Positions 52,822 through 61,498 of a stretch of DNA of 64,000 bases are shown here, in pieces; within the stretch, counting starts at the first letter, position 1, and every line of letters begins with the position of its first letter. The DNA comes from Mycobacterium sp. M26. GTDB taxonomy: Bacteria; Actinomycetota; Actinomycetes; Mycobacteriales; Mycobacteriaceae. A program made the position numbers and the translations under genes. The DNA lies in contig NZ_LN929907.1 of the NCBI RefSeq assembly GCF_001494595.1, positions 749,468-813,467 on the forward strand, in the 5' to 3' direction. Under the pieces are notes generated by a model. The model saw only the letters and a program-made list of their open reading frames with translations. It searched no databases and had not been told where the DNA came from.

Positions 52822-53993
52822 CACCGCAACCCCATCCCTCGGGCCACCACACCGCGTAGCACCTCATTGGTGCCGCCGCGCAGGGTGAACAGTGGCGTGT
52901 GTAGCCGCGCGACGTCGAGCAGTGCCGCGACCTGTTCGCGCCCCGGGGCGTCGGCGGCGACGTAAGAGAACAGGTCGGCTGCCAGATCCGCCGACTCCTG
53001 CTCGAAGCGGGTGCCCAGGTCCTTGACCAGGGCCGCCTCGTTGACCGGGGACTTGCCGTCAGCTAGTTCGCGGGCCACCGACACCGACAGCTGCCGCAGC
53101 GAAATCAGCCGCGCCACAAGATCTCCCACGGCCGCTGCGGTGTGGTCGTCAACCTTGTCCTGGGCGCCGAGGACCCGGATCAACGCGGTCAGCAGGGGAG
53201 CGGTGCTCAAGATCCGTTCGGGACCGCTGCGCTCGAACGACAACTCGGCGGTCACCTGATGCCAGCCGTTACCGATCTCGCCGAGCACGTTCTCGTCGTC
53301 GATGAACACCTCGTCGAACGTCACCTCGTTGAAATGGTGTTCGCCCGACATCAGCACGATCGGGCTGATCGTGATGCCCGGCAGATCGGTCGGCACGATG
53401 AACTGGCTGAAACCGGCATGCCTGCGTCCGGGATCCACCGGGCTGGTACGGGCCAGCACCACGATCTGGTGCGCCAGGTGCGCTCCGCTGGTCCACACTT
53501 TGGTGCCCGACAACACCCAGCCGCCGTCGGTGCGGGTGGCCTTGGCCGCTGCGGCGGCGAGGTCCGAGCCGGCCTGCGGTTCGCTCATCCCGATGGCCGA
53601 GAACAGCTTTCCCGCAGCGATTTTCGGCAGCAGTCGCGTGCGCTGCTCCTCGGAGCCGTAGGCCAGCAGCCCGGGTGCTACCTGCCGGTCAGCGATCCAG
53701 TGGGCGGCCACCGGAGCGCCGGCAGCCAGGAGCTCCTCGGTCACGACGTAGCGATGCAGATGGCTCAGGCCCCGGCCGCCGTACTCGCGGGGAATGGTCA
53801 GCCCGAGGAATCCGGCTGCTCCCAGCCGCGCGCTGAACGGCTCGTCCCAGCTGGACAGCCAGGTGTCGACGGCCGGCTGCCAACCGAACTCGGCCCGGTC
53901 GGCGGCCAGGAAGGAGCGCACCGAGGCTCGGAGCTCAGCCAGTTCGGGCTCGTTGGCGCACAGCGCCGCGAAATCGTCGGTCATCGTCCTCAC
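52821..53993 (-). CDS. Acyl-CoA dehydrogenase, FAD-loop subunit (pair B)
   Basis: 390 residues. LGLTIPREYGGRG, GMSEPQAGSDLAAAAAKA (FAD/substrate loop), WVLSGTKVWTSGAHLA and the C-terminal LRGGTNEVLRGVVARGMGL. The start is either GTG 53993, coupled by a GTGA overlap to the thioesterase stop, or ATG 53984. With the next gene it probably forms one heteromeric dehydrogenase. Operon order: thioesterase, this subunit, partner subunit. The substrate is unknown; two-chain dehydrogenases favour sterol-derived or branched acyl-CoAs. Confidence 0.9.
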   Translation of the reverse strand: MRTMTDDFAALCANEPELAELRASVRSFLAADRAEFGWQPAVDTWLSSWDEPFSARLGAAGFLGLTIPREYGGRGLSHLHRYVVTEELLAAGAPVAAHWIADRQVAPGLLAYGSEEQRTRLLPKIAAGKLFSAIGMSEPQAGSDLAAAAAKATRTDGGWVLSGTKVWTSGAHLAHQIVVLARTSPVDPGRRHAGFSQFIVPTDLPGITISPIVLMSGEHHFNEVTFDEVFIDDENVLGEIGNGWHQVTAELSFERSGPERILSTAPLLTALIRVLGAQDKVDDHTAAAVGDLVARLISLRQLSVSVARELADGKSPVNEAALVKDLGTRFEQESADLAADLFSYVAADAPGREQVAALLDVARLHTPLFTLRGGTNEVLRGVVARGMGLR

Positions 53994-54829
53994 CGGTATC
54001 CCGTCACACGCGCCATGATGGCCGTCTTGCCGTCGTCGCCGATCGCCACCGCATCACCGATCGCCGAATTGCGACCGACCCGAACCGCTCTGCCCTCGTA
54101 GCGCGAGTGCTCGCCGGCGAAGAACGGCCGGAGGAAGTTCACCCGCAACGACGCGGTGCGCAGCGGCTCGTCCTGGCCGGCGTTGATGGCCGCCGAGGCG
54201 ACCAGCTCGAGCCCCGCACTGCTGACACCGCCGTGGATGATGCCGATCAGATTGTTGATGATCGGGTCGACGCGCTGCGCCAGGATGTACGGCTCGGCAT
54301 CGGTGGACAGCGGACGTACCGACATGAGATCGGCCAGCGGAATGGCGGTGTCGCGCGGCAGTGGGTCGGCGCCGCGCGGCACCGGGCCGTCCGGGCCACC
54401 GTTGATGGCCATGGTGCGGACTGTGCCACCACCGATGGTGGTGTCGCCATGGGTCAGCGTGCAGATCGACAGCAGGGTGGCGCCGGGCGGGCCCAACGGG
54501 CGGCTGCTGGCCAGTACTGGTGTATCGGGGTCGGCCAGGATGCTGTCGATACCGTCGGGGCTCAGCTCGAGGGCGAGTTCACTGGACACCGTCCACTGAC
54601 CGGTGCCCCGTCGGAAGAAGTTGGCCCGGCCCGCGACGTCGTCGACCAGGATCGCCAGCGCGGCGATCGTCGGCTCACCGGTCAAGGGGTTGAGCATGCC
54701 ACCCAGCGGCATCGAGGCCACCACCGTGGCAGCGGTCTCGTCCTGCTCGAGGGTGGTGATGGCGAACCTGGTCAGGACGCTTTCCGGGGTCTCGGGATCC
54801 TGCCCGTCGATATTCGGTGGCGACGTCAT
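53990..54829 (-). CDS. PaaI-like (hotdog) thioesterase family protein
   Basis: 279 residues, enough for two hotdog domains. The C-terminal one carries the PaaI-type motif LIGIIHGGVSSAGLELVAS with the HGG block and ends SRYEGRAVRVGRNSAIGDAV. The N-terminal one is GGMLNPLTGEPTIAALAILV followed by ANFFRRGTGQWTVSSELAL. Such proteins release CoA from acyl-CoA or hydrate it; the precise role is open. ATG 54829 precedes a GTGA overlap with the dehydrogenase pair. It is divergent from the DHFR-like gene, 39 bases away. Confidence 0.83.
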   Translation of the reverse strand: MTSPPNIDGQDPETPESVLTRFAITTLEQDETAATVVASMPLGGMLNPLTGEPTIAALAILVDDVAGRANFFRRGTGQWTVSSELALELSPDGIDSILADPDTPVLASSRPLGPPGATLLSICTLTHGDTTIGGGTVRTMAINGGPDGPVPRGADPLPRDTAIPLADLMSVRPLSTDAEPYILAQRVDPIINNLIGIIHGGVSSAGLELVASAAINAGQDEPLRTASLRVNFLRPFFAGEHSRYEGRAVRVGRNSAIGDAVAIGDDGKTAIMARVTGYR

Positions 54830-54868
54830 CACCCTTGTATTCCAGCACGTCGGCCATAGGCTCGGGAC

Positions 54869-55399
54869 ATGGCCACCGTGTACTTCACCGCCTCTAGTCT
54901 GGACGGCTTCATCGTCGACGATCACGGCAGCCTGGACTGGCTGACCTCCCGCGACATCGACGTCGACGGGCCGTTCGGCTACCGCGCGTTCGAGGCCGGG
55001 ATCGGGGCTTTGGTGATGGGTTCGGCCACCTACGAGTGGCTGCTGGCCAACCAGCCGGGCCCGTGGATGTACAGCCAGCCGACCTGGGTGGTCACCCACC
55101 GGCCGCACATCATCGCCGACGGGCATCCTGTTCAGGTCTTCAGCGGTGCGCCAGCCGATCTACACCCTCAGCTGGTTGCGGCCGCGGGTGAGAAGGATGT
55201 CTGGGTGATGGGTGGCGGTGACGTTGCAGCACAATTCATCTCGGCCGGACTGGTAGACGAGATGATCATCTCGTACGCGCCGTGCAGCCTGGGATCAGGA
55301 GCCCCGGTACTCCCGGTGCGATCGGAGTGGACGCTGACCGAAACCGGTGTGAACGGTGACTTCGTTTGTGCGCGTTGGAGCTTCGGAAGCCTACGGTAG
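54869..55399 (+). CDS. Dihydrofolate reductase-like (RibD C-terminal) protein
   Basis: 176 residues. DHFR/RibD-C fold: first strand TVYFTASSLDGFIVDDHGS, then LVMGSATYEWLLAN, a VVTHRP strand, and the cofactor-binding VWVMGGGDVAAQFISAGLVDE. It is likely an NADPH-dependent reductase of unknown substrate. A -10 hexamer TAGGCT (54857-54862) ends six bases before the ATG, so the transcript is probably leaderless. A single-gene unit; 140 bases follow before the PGRS gene. Confidence 0.87.
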   Translation: MATVYFTASSLDGFIVDDHGSLDWLTSRDIDVDGPFGYRAFEAGIGALVMGSATYEWLLANQPGPWMYSQPTWVVTHRPHIIADGHPVQVFSGAPADLHPQLVAAAGEKDVWVMGGGDVAAQFISAGLVDEMIISYAPCSLGSGAPVLPVRSEWTLTETGVNGDFVCARWSFGSLR

Positions 55400-55538
55400 T
55401 TTCAGCCGGTTCGGCGCGGAATCTGCAAAACGCAAGCAAATCGTCAGAACGACACCGTGCTGACCTGACTGCCACGTAGCGTCAGCTCGCAGTGACGGGG
55501 CACTGGGTCCCGGGCCATGCGTCAAAGGGGACCATGAC

Positions 55539-56921
55539 ATGACGGTGCGAGATTCGTTGCAGGACTTTGATATCCAGATGCGAACAACATCTTCGCATTC
55601 CGGCTATGCCCGCTGGATCGGCCGCGTCGGCGGGCTGGCGGTGGCACTGGGTGTCGGTGTGGCGATCGCGTCCGTTCCGGTGGCTTCCGCAGACACGGGC
55701 GGCTCGGCCGATTCGGCGTCGAAGAGTTCGACGGGCACGGGATCGTCGGCGCGCACGGCCCGCAAGGCAACGCCCACCGCGCCGAAGGCGTCCGCCACCC
55801 CACGTGCGGCGCGCGCGGGATCGCCGTCGCCGGCGGGTGCTTCGGACTCCGCAGGCAGCGCTGCCACATCCTCACCCCGGGCATCGCTGCGTGTGGGCCT
55901 GCCCACCGCTTCGGGATCGAGCGCGCGCACTCGGGTTCAGGCCGATCCGGCTGCCGCCGCCGACATCACGTCGTCGCCGTCCGGGGCACGTCAGGCCTCG
56001 GCAACGGCCGCGCTCACCGCGAATCCCATCACCGACTTCATCCGGATCTTCGTCGGCAACGGCACCGCCGACAACCCGAACGCGGGCCTGCTGCTCGGTA
56101 ACGGCTACAGCTACACCAGTTTTGAGGGCACGTGCACGAGTGCTGCGGCCTGCAACGGCGGAAACTCGGGCCTCTTCGGCAACGGCGGCAACGGCTTCAA
56201 CGGCGGCAACGGCGGATCGGCCGGCTGGTTCGGCACGGGCGGTGACGGCGGCACGGGTGTGGCCACCATCAACAACGGGGCCGGCGGCAACGGCGGCGAC
56301 GGGGGTCTGTTCTCCGGCAGCGGCGGTAAGGGCGGTGACGGCGGCAGCGCAACCGGGGGCAGCGGCGGCGACGGGGGCAGCGTCGGTGCCCTGTCCATTT
56401 TCGGCGACGGTGGTGACGGTGGTGACGGCGGCAGTGGCACGACGGGCGACGCGGGCATCACCAGCATCATCGCGGGCCTCGACGGCACCACCGGCGATAC
56501 CGGCGGGGCCGGCGGCACCGGTGGTAGCGGCGGCCAGGGCAGCCTGGTCTTCGGCCGGGGTGGCAGCGGAGGTGCCGGTGGTCAGGGCGGCACCGGAGGT
56601 GTCGGCGGTGCCGGTGCCAGCAGTGCGGACGGCGGGGTCGGCGCCGGTGACGGCGGTGCGGGCGGCAGCGGTGGTACCGCCGGCGTCGGTGGTACGGCCG
56701 GCAAGGGGGCCATTGCGTTCCTGGTGACCCAGAACGGGGCCGCCGGAGCCGCCGGCAACGGTGGTACCGGTGGCCAGGGCGGCCAGGGTGGCGCCGCAAC
56801 GGGCCTGACCATCGATGGCGCGGCGCATTCGGGTGGCACCGGTGGCGTCGGCGGGAACGGTGGCCTCGCCGTCGGCGACGGCGTGAACGGCGCCGGCGGT
56901 GCCGGTGGAGCAGGCGGGTAA
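55539..56921 (+). CDS. Glycine-rich PGRS-type secreted protein, interrupted
   Basis: 460 residues as it stands. A signal segment (GLAVALGVGVAIASVPVASA, cleavage after SADT-region Ala) replaces the PE domain of PE_PGRS proteins. A Ser/Ala/Arg-rich stretch (about 50-160) follows, then FIRIFVGNGTADNPNAGLLL and NGYSYTSFEG, and finally the PGRS array of GGxGGx triplets from about residue 205. The frame stops at TAA 56919-56921 in the middle of the array, at GGAGGAGG. The glycine repeats continue in the +1 frame to 57561, so the gene is broken by one extra base. An upstream CGTAGCGT resembles sequences upstream of the propeller genes. Confidence 0.8.
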   Translation: MTVRDSLQDFDIQMRTTSSHSGYARWIGRVGGLAVALGVGVAIASVPVASADTGGSADSASKSSTGTGSSARTARKATPTAPKASATPRAARAGSPSPAGASDSAGSAATSSPRASLRVGLPTASGSSARTRVQADPAAAADITSSPSGARQASATAALTANPITDFIRIFVGNGTADNPNAGLLLGNGYSYTSFEGTCTSAAACNGGNSGLFGNGGNGFNGGNGGSAGWFGTGGDGGTGVATINNGAGGNGGDGGLFSGSGGKGGDGGSATGGSGGDGGSVGALSIFGDGGDGGDGGSGTTGDAGITSIIAGLDGTTGDTGGAGGTGGSGGQGSLVFGRGGSGGAGGQGGTGGVGGAGASSADGGVGAGDGGAGGSGGTAGVGGTAGKGAIAFLVTQNGAAGAAGNGGTGGQGGQGGAATGLTIDGAAHSGGTGGVGGNGGLAVGDGVNGAGGAGGAGG

Positions 56922-57561
56922 TGCCAGCAACGGCGGCATCGGCGGTGGCGGCGGCGGCGCGCTGGTGCTGGCCGCCGGGCCCACCGGCGTCGCAACGGGC
57001 GTGACGGCCACCGGCGGCAACGGCGGTGCGGCGAGTGCCAATGGTGCGAACGGCGGCGCCGGCGGCTTCACCAACATCGCCGCACTCAACGGCAGCATCA
57101 CCGGCAGCACCGCCACCTCCGGTAACGGTGGCGCCGGCAAGGGCGGTGACGGCGGTGCCGGTGGTATGGGATGGATCCAGGCCGCCGACCCGTCCTCGCC
57201 GGCCGGCACCACGATCACGGGCGGCACCTCGACCGGTGGTGACGGCGGTGACGGCGGGCTCAACGGCACCGGCGGCGCGAGCGGTGGCATCGGCGGTGCC
57301 GGCGGCAACAGCACGTTCTGGAAGTCGGGCGGCCAAACCTCCGCCAACCAGGTCAATTCCGGCGGCAACGGTGGAAACGGCGGCAACGGCGGTGCTTCGG
57401 GGGTGGACGGCACGGGCGACGGCGGCCAGGGTGGTGCCGGCGGTATCGGAGGTACGACCGGCGGCGTCGTAGGCCAGGGCACCGACGGCGGTAACGGCGG
57501 CGACGGCGGAGCCACCGGCACACCGGGTACGCCCGGCACGCCGGGGACCAACAACCCCTGA
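56922..57561 (+). pseudogene. Frameshifted continuation of the PGRS gene
   Basis: The PGRS array resumes immediately after the stop in the next frame (NASNGGIGGGGGGALVLAAG through GTPGTPGTNNP, TGA 57559-57561), with codon usage and repeat pattern unchanged. Removing one G from GGG 56916-56918 joins both parts into a 673-residue protein. No separate start or ribosome site is convincing. Either a recent frameshift, a slippage site or a sequencing error at a G-run. Confidence 0.8.
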
Positions 57562-57564
57562 GCG

Positions 57565-58200
57565 TCAGGCGTTGAGGCTGGGCACTCCGAACTTCGTCAC
57601 GAATTCCTTTGCCTTGATGAGGAATTCGAGCTGAGCGGCGACCTCGTGCAGTGGTTGTAGGCTGCGCACCGAGCGACACAGCACCACCGCACCCTCCATC
57701 GCCGAGATGGTGGTGTCGGCCAGGGACGCGGCTTCGGCCTCCTCGAAGCCTTCCCGGATGAAGGCCTGCTTGGAGGCTTCGCGCCAGCGGCTGAAGATGT
57801 CGCCGGCCACCGACATCAGCTGCTGCTCGTCCTCACCGGAGCCGACCGCGGCCGCCAGCACCGGGCATCCGGCGGAGTAGTCGCTGGCGGTCAGCGCGTC
57901 CTCCCAGAGCTGGACGAAACGGCCCAGGAGTGCCGTCGAGTTCTCGCCGGCGGCCTCGTCGATGCTGGCCGTGATCTCGTCACCGGCGTAATGCAGGGCC
58001 TCGCGCAGGATCTGGCTGCGGCCGTCGGGAAAGTGGTGATACACCGAGCCGCGCGGCGCACCGCTGCGCGCCAGGACCTCGTCGACGGTCACTCCGGCGG
58101 CGCCCCGTTCACGGAGCACCTCGGCGGCGCTGAGCAGCATCTTGGCCCGCGTCGAACCCCGGGTTCGGCGGGTGGTGTCGTTCGGAGTCTTCTGGACCAT
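57565..58200 (-). CDS. TetR-family regulator, LmrA/YxaF-like
   Basis: 211 residues. Helix-turn-helix GAAGVTVDEVLARSGAPRGS followed by VYHHFPDGRSQILREAL, and a C-terminal domain with YSAGCPVLAAAVG, all typical of the YxaF/LmrA subgroup. It lies directly after a 45-residue ORF (stop 58201, start 58200) and shares its promoter. A perfect 6-4-6 inverted repeat at 58381-58396 overlaps that promoter and a near copy sits at 58499-58514 toward the FadE5-like gene, so autoregulation and control of that gene are likely. Confidence 0.9.
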   Translation of the reverse strand: MVQKTPNDTTRRTRGSTRAKMLLSAAEVLRERGAAGVTVDEVLARSGAPRGSVYHHFPDGRSQILREALHYAGDEITASIDEAAGENSTALLGRFVQLWEDALTASDYSAGCPVLAAAVGSGEDEQQLMSVAGDIFSRWREASKQAFIREGFEEAEAASLADTTISAMEGAVVLCRSVRSLQPLHEVAAQLEFLIKAKEFVTKFGVPSLNA

Positions 58201-58338
58201 TCAGGCGGCGGAGGACGGACGGATCGAAGAACCCCGCCACGTCAGTGCCCGCGCCCCGCGGCCGAACAGCTGGCGGCGCTTATCCGGGACGTGACGCGTG
58301 AAGCGGTGACCGGCGATGTTGAGCTCGATCAGCCACAT
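58201..58338 (-). CDS. Small 45-residue protein upstream of tetR
   Basis: MWLIELNIAGHRFT at the start, then a basic C-terminal half (KRR, RGAR, RPSS), 45 residues. A strong GAGGAGAG site lies four bases before the ATG, better than that of many longer genes here. The stop is adjacent to the tetR ATG, so the two are read from one transcript; it may be a translational leader or a small partner. No known domain. Confidence rests on the ribosome site and operon position. Confidence 0.6.
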   Translation of the reverse strand: MWLIELNIAGHRFTRHVPDKRRQLFGRGARALTWRGSSIRPSSAA

Positions 58339-58380
58339 GTTTCTCTCCTCGCGGGGCAGGCCGGAGGCCTGGGCCATAAC

Positions 58381-58419
58381 TATGGTTACGACCATAAGAT
58401 GAGAGTTTCATAAGCGCAA
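58381..58419 (-). promoter_or_regulatory. Promoter and operator O1 of the tetR operon
   Basis: TATGGTTACGACCATA (58381-58396) is a perfect inverted repeat with a four-base spacer. On the minus strand its first half TATGGT serves as the -10, 17 bases from TTGCGC (complement of 58414-58419). A repressor bound here would cover the -10. Confidence 0.68.
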
Positions 58420-58498
58420 CTAAAAATCTGCGTGCGCGAAAAATCGGGGTATCCGTGCAGCTCTGACCTGCGGCGACAATCCGGGTGTGAGCTATGTC

Positions 58499-58514
58499 TA
58501 TGGTGTAGATCATA
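58499..58514 (+). promoter_or_regulatory. Second, imperfect operator O2 near the FadE5-like gene
   Basis: TATGGTGTAGATCATA has the same 6-4-6 form as O1 with one mismatch in the right arm. It lies 103 bases from O1 and 47 bases before the -10 candidate TAGGCT (58561-58566) of the FadE5-like gene, whose ribosome site is GGGAGG (58582-58587). Confidence 0.55.
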
Positions 58515-58596
58515 TTTCTGGCCGTTACCTGAACGCCCTGATCAGGCCACCTAAACGGGCTAGGCTCAGCTCAGCCGCAACGGGAGGCGCAAGCGA

Positions 58597-60432
58597 ATGG
58601 GCCATTACAAGAGCAACGTCCGCGACCTGGAGTTCAACCTCTTCGAGCTGCTTGAGCTGGAGAAGGTGCTCGACGGCGCTACCTACGGAGATCTCGACGG
58701 CGACTCCGTCCGGCAGATGCTGGCCGAGGCCGCCCGGCTGGCCGAAGGTCCGGTGGCCGAGTCGTTCGCCGAAACCGACCGCCACCCGCCCACCTTCGAC
58801 CCGGACGCGCACACGGTGTCCATCCCCGAGCCGTTCAAGAAGTCGCTCAAGGCGTGGCAGGACGGCGAGTGGTTCCGCGTCGGCCTCGACGAGGAGGTTG
58901 GTGGGGTGCCCGCCCCGGCGATGGTGAGCTGGGCCATCAACGAGCTCGTGCTGGGCGCCAACCCGGCGGTGTTCATGTACCTGGCCGGCCCGATCATGGC
59001 CGACATCCTGTTCCACATCGGCAACGACGAGCAGAAGCACTGGGCGCAGCTCGCAGTCGACCGCGGCTGGGCGGCCACCATGGTGCTTACCGAACCCGAT
59101 GCCGGATCCGATGTCGGCGCGGGCCGGACCAAAGCGGTGGACGCCGGCGACGGCACCTGGCATATCGAGGGCGTCAAGCGATTCATCACCAGCGGCGACA
59201 CCGACGACCTGTTCGAGAACATCATGCATCTGGTGCTGGCCCGGCCTGAGGGGGCAGGCCCGGGCACCAAGGGGCTCAGCCTGTTCTTCGTCCCCAAGTT
59301 CCTCTTCGATCCCGAGACCGGTGAGCCGGGCGAGCTCAACGGCGCGTTCGTCACCAACCTCGAGCACAAGATGGGCCTCAAGGCGTCGGCCACCACCGAG
59401 ATCAGCTTCGGCCTGCACGGCACGCCGGCGGTCGGATGGCTCGTCGGTGACGTGCACAACGGCATCGCGCAGATGTTCAAGGTCATCGAGTACGCGCGCA
59501 TGTTCGTGGGCACCAAAGCCATCGCCACCCTGTCCACCGGCTACCTGAATGCCTTGGAGTACGCCAAGTTCCGGGTGCAGGGCGCGGATATGACACAGAT
59601 GACGGACAAGACCGCACCGCGGGTGACGATCGTGCACCACCCCGATGTGCGGCGCGCGCTGATGATGCAGAAGGCCTACGCCGAAGGCTTGCGGGCGTTG
59701 TATCTCTACACCGCGGCCCATCAGGATCCGGCCGCCGCGGCGGTGGTCTCCGGTGCCGACCCCGAGCTGGCCGAGCGGATCAACGACCTGTTCCTGCCGA
59801 TCGTCAAAGGGGTGGGATCGGAGCGGGCCTACCAGACGCTGACCGAGTCGCTGCAGACCTTCGGCGGGTCGGGCTTCCTGCAGGACTACCCGATCGAGCA
59901 GTACATCCGCGACGCCAAGATCGACTCGCTCTACGAGGGCACCACCGCGATCCAGGCCCAGGACTTCTTCTTCCGCAAGATCGCCCGCGATCAGGGGGTG
60001 GCGCTCACGCATGTCGTCACCCAGATCGAGAAGTTCATCGACAGCCCAGACGCGCGGCCCGAGCTGGCCGGAGCGCGCACGCTGCTGGGCGAGGCGCTGG
60101 ACAACCTGCGCGCCATGGTCGCCGCGCTGACCGGGTATCTGTTCGGAGCCCAGCAGGACGCCCGCGAGCTGTACCGGGTGGGCCTGGAATCGGTGCCGTT
60201 CCTGCTGGCCGTCGGCGATGTGATGATCGGTTGGCTGCTGCTGCGGCAGGCCGAGATCGCACTCGGCGCCCTCGACGGCGATCCGGATCCGCGCGAGAAG
60301 TCCTTCTACAGCGGCAAGGTCGCCGTCGCCACCTTCTTCGCCCGTAACGTGCTGCCCCGGCTGGCTGCCGAACGCCGCATCGTCGAGGGTGCCGACCTGA
60401 CGATCATGGACCTGGACGAAGCGGCGTTCTAG
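58597..60432 (+). CDS. Acyl-CoA dehydrogenase, FadE5-like
   Basis: 611 residues, the same unusual length as FadE5 (Rv0244c), an enzyme with broad acyl-chain range. It starts [19 protein letters not shown], then [19 protein letters not shown] (FAD loop), [12 protein letters not shown], a long [18 protein letters not shown] helix and [20 protein letters not shown] with the active-site Glu, followed by [17 protein letters not shown]. It catalyses alpha-beta dehydrogenation of acyl-CoA. An operator-like site near its promoter matches that of the neighbouring TetR. The MaoC hydratase, the next beta-oxidation step, lies 46 bases downstream. Confidence 0.93.
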   Translation: MGHYKSNVRDLEFNLFELLELEKVLDGATYGDLDGDSVRQMLAEAARLAEGPVAESFAETDRHPPTFDPDAHTVSIPEPFKKSLKAWQDGEWFRVGLDEEVGGVPAPAMVSWAINELVLGANPAVFMYLAGPIMADILFHIGNDEQKHWAQLAVDRGWAATMVLTEPDAGSDVGAGRTKAVDAGDGTWHIEGVKRFITSGDTDDLFENIMHLVLARPEGAGPGTKGLSLFFVPKFLFDPETGEPGELNGAFVTNLEHKMGLKASATTEISFGLHGTPAVGWLVGDVHNGIAQMFKVIEYARMFVGTKAIATLSTGYLNALEYAKFRVQGADMTQMTDKTAPRVTIVHHPDVRRALMMQKAYAEGLRALYLYTAAHQDPAAAAVVSGADPELAERINDLFLPIVKGVGSERAYQTLTESLQTFGGSGFLQDYPIEQYIRDAKIDSLYEGTTAIQAQDFFFRKIARDQGVALTHVVTQIEKFIDSPDARPELAGARTLLGEALDNLRAMVAALTGYLFGAQQDARELYRVGLESVPFLLAVGDVMIGWLLLRQAEIALGALDGDPDPREKSFYSGKVAVATFFARNVLPRLAAERRIVEGADLTIMDLDEAAF

Positions 60433-60478
60433 CCGTCGGTCAAGATGACGGGGTAACCGGTGAGAAAGGGTTGACCCC

Positions 60479-60937
60479 ATGCAGGTGATCACGTCCATCG
60501 ACGCCGCCCAGGCGCTGGTCGGTCAGGAACTCGGCGTCAGCGAGTGGCTTCAGATCGACCAGAAGCGCATCAACGACTTCGCCGACGCCACCGGTGACCA
60601 CCAGTGGATCCACGTCGACGTCGAGCGGGCCAAGGCCGAAAGTCCTTACGGCGCACCGATTGCCCATGGATTCCTCACCCTGTCGCTGATCCCGGCGCTG
60701 AGCAAGGACAACTTCCGGCTCGAGAACGCCAAGATGGCGATCAACTACGGGCTCAACAAGGTGCGCTTCGTGGCCGCCGTTCCCGTCGACAGCCGGGTGC
60801 GGGTGCGCTCCGAGTTGGTCGGTGCCGACAAGGTGGACGACTCCACCGTCAACCTCACTGTGAAGCACACCATCGATATCGACGGTGTGGACAAGCCGGC
60901 CGCCGTCGCCGAGATGATCGTGCGCGCCCTGTTCTGA
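60479..60937 (+). CDS. MaoC-like (R)-specific enoyl-CoA hydratase, HtdZ/Rv0130-like
   Basis: 152 residues, single hotdog. The hydratase-2 motif FADATGDHQWIHVDVERA contains the catalytic Asp and His, and SPYGAPIAHGFLTLSL the second conserved block; INYGLNKVRF follows. It hydrates trans-2-enoyl-CoA to the (R)-3-hydroxy product. Strong resemblance to Rv0130. It probably works with the FadE5-like enzyme just upstream. Convergent with the AhpD-like gene, which ends five bases after its stop. Confidence 0.92.
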   Translation: MQVITSIDAAQALVGQELGVSEWLQIDQKRINDFADATGDHQWIHVDVERAKAESPYGAPIAHGFLTLSLIPALSKDNFRLENAKMAINYGLNKVRFVAAVPVDSRVRVRSELVGADKVDDSTVNLTVKHTIDIDGVDKPAAVAEMIVRALF

Positions 60938-60942
60938 GCGCG

Positions 60943-61482
60943 TCAGTCGGCGAAGTCCACTGCGGGGTAATCGACCTCGACCTCGCTGATGTGGTGTAGG
61001 TAGTTCGACAGCGTGGTGGCGATGGCGTGCCCGAGAATCTCCACGATCTCGGCGTCGGTCCATCCGGCGGCGCGGACGGCGGCCAGATCGGTGGTCTCGA
61101 CGTGCCCACGGGTCCGCACCACGAGTTGGGCGAACCGCAGGGCGGCCGCGGTCTTCGGGTCCGAGGCGTGGGCCGATCGGGCGTCGGCGATGTCATCGGC
61201 CGGCACCCGGTAGGCGCCCGCCGCCGCGGTGTGCGCCGCCAGACAGTAGGAGCAGCGGTTCTCCTGGGAGACGGCGATGGCCAGTTGCTCGGCGATGCCA
61301 CCGCGCAACGCTCCCTTGCCGAGCGCGTCGTCGAAACCGAGGACCGCGCGGGTCATCGGCAGTGACAGCGCGAGTACGGCGCCGAGGTTGGGCACCTGCC
61401 CCCATGCCTTCTTGATCGCCTCGCGCGCCTGCTGCTGTGCGGGATCCTCGGTGCCGGAATCGGCGGTCGATAGACGTGCCAT
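60943..61482 (-). CDS. Carboxymuconolactone decarboxylase / AhpD-like protein
   Basis: 179 residues. The AhpD active-site motif E-x2-C-x2-C-x3-H is intact (ENRCSYCLAAH), in an all-helical fold. Proteins of this type are peroxidase partners or disulfide reductases in antioxidant defence; others are true lactone decarboxylases. The redox Cys pair favours the former. AGGAGG nine bases before ATG 61482. A 52-residue ORF on the same strand ends 16 bases upstream and probably shares its transcript. Confidence 0.88.
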   Translation of the reverse strand: MARLSTADSGTEDPAQQQAREAIKKAWGQVPNLGAVLALSLPMTRAVLGFDDALGKGALRGGIAEQLAIAVSQENRCSYCLAAHTAAAGAYRVPADDIADARSAHASDPKTAAALRFAQLVVRTRGHVETTDLAAVRAAGWTDAEIVEILGHAIATTLSNYLHHISEVEVDYPAVDFAD

Positions 61483-61498
61483 CAGATCAGTCCTCCTG

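Noticed and set aside
56150..57540. Short repeats that could be taken for a CRISPR array
   Set aside because: They are coding GGxGGx triplets of a PGRS protein, irregular in spacing, with no unique spacers and no cas genes.
55872..57554. A very long open frame on the minus strand opposite the PGRS gene, rich in Pro
   Set aside because: Open only because the GGC/GGT repeat of the plus strand reads as Pro/Ala codons on the other strand. No ribosome site, signal or family.
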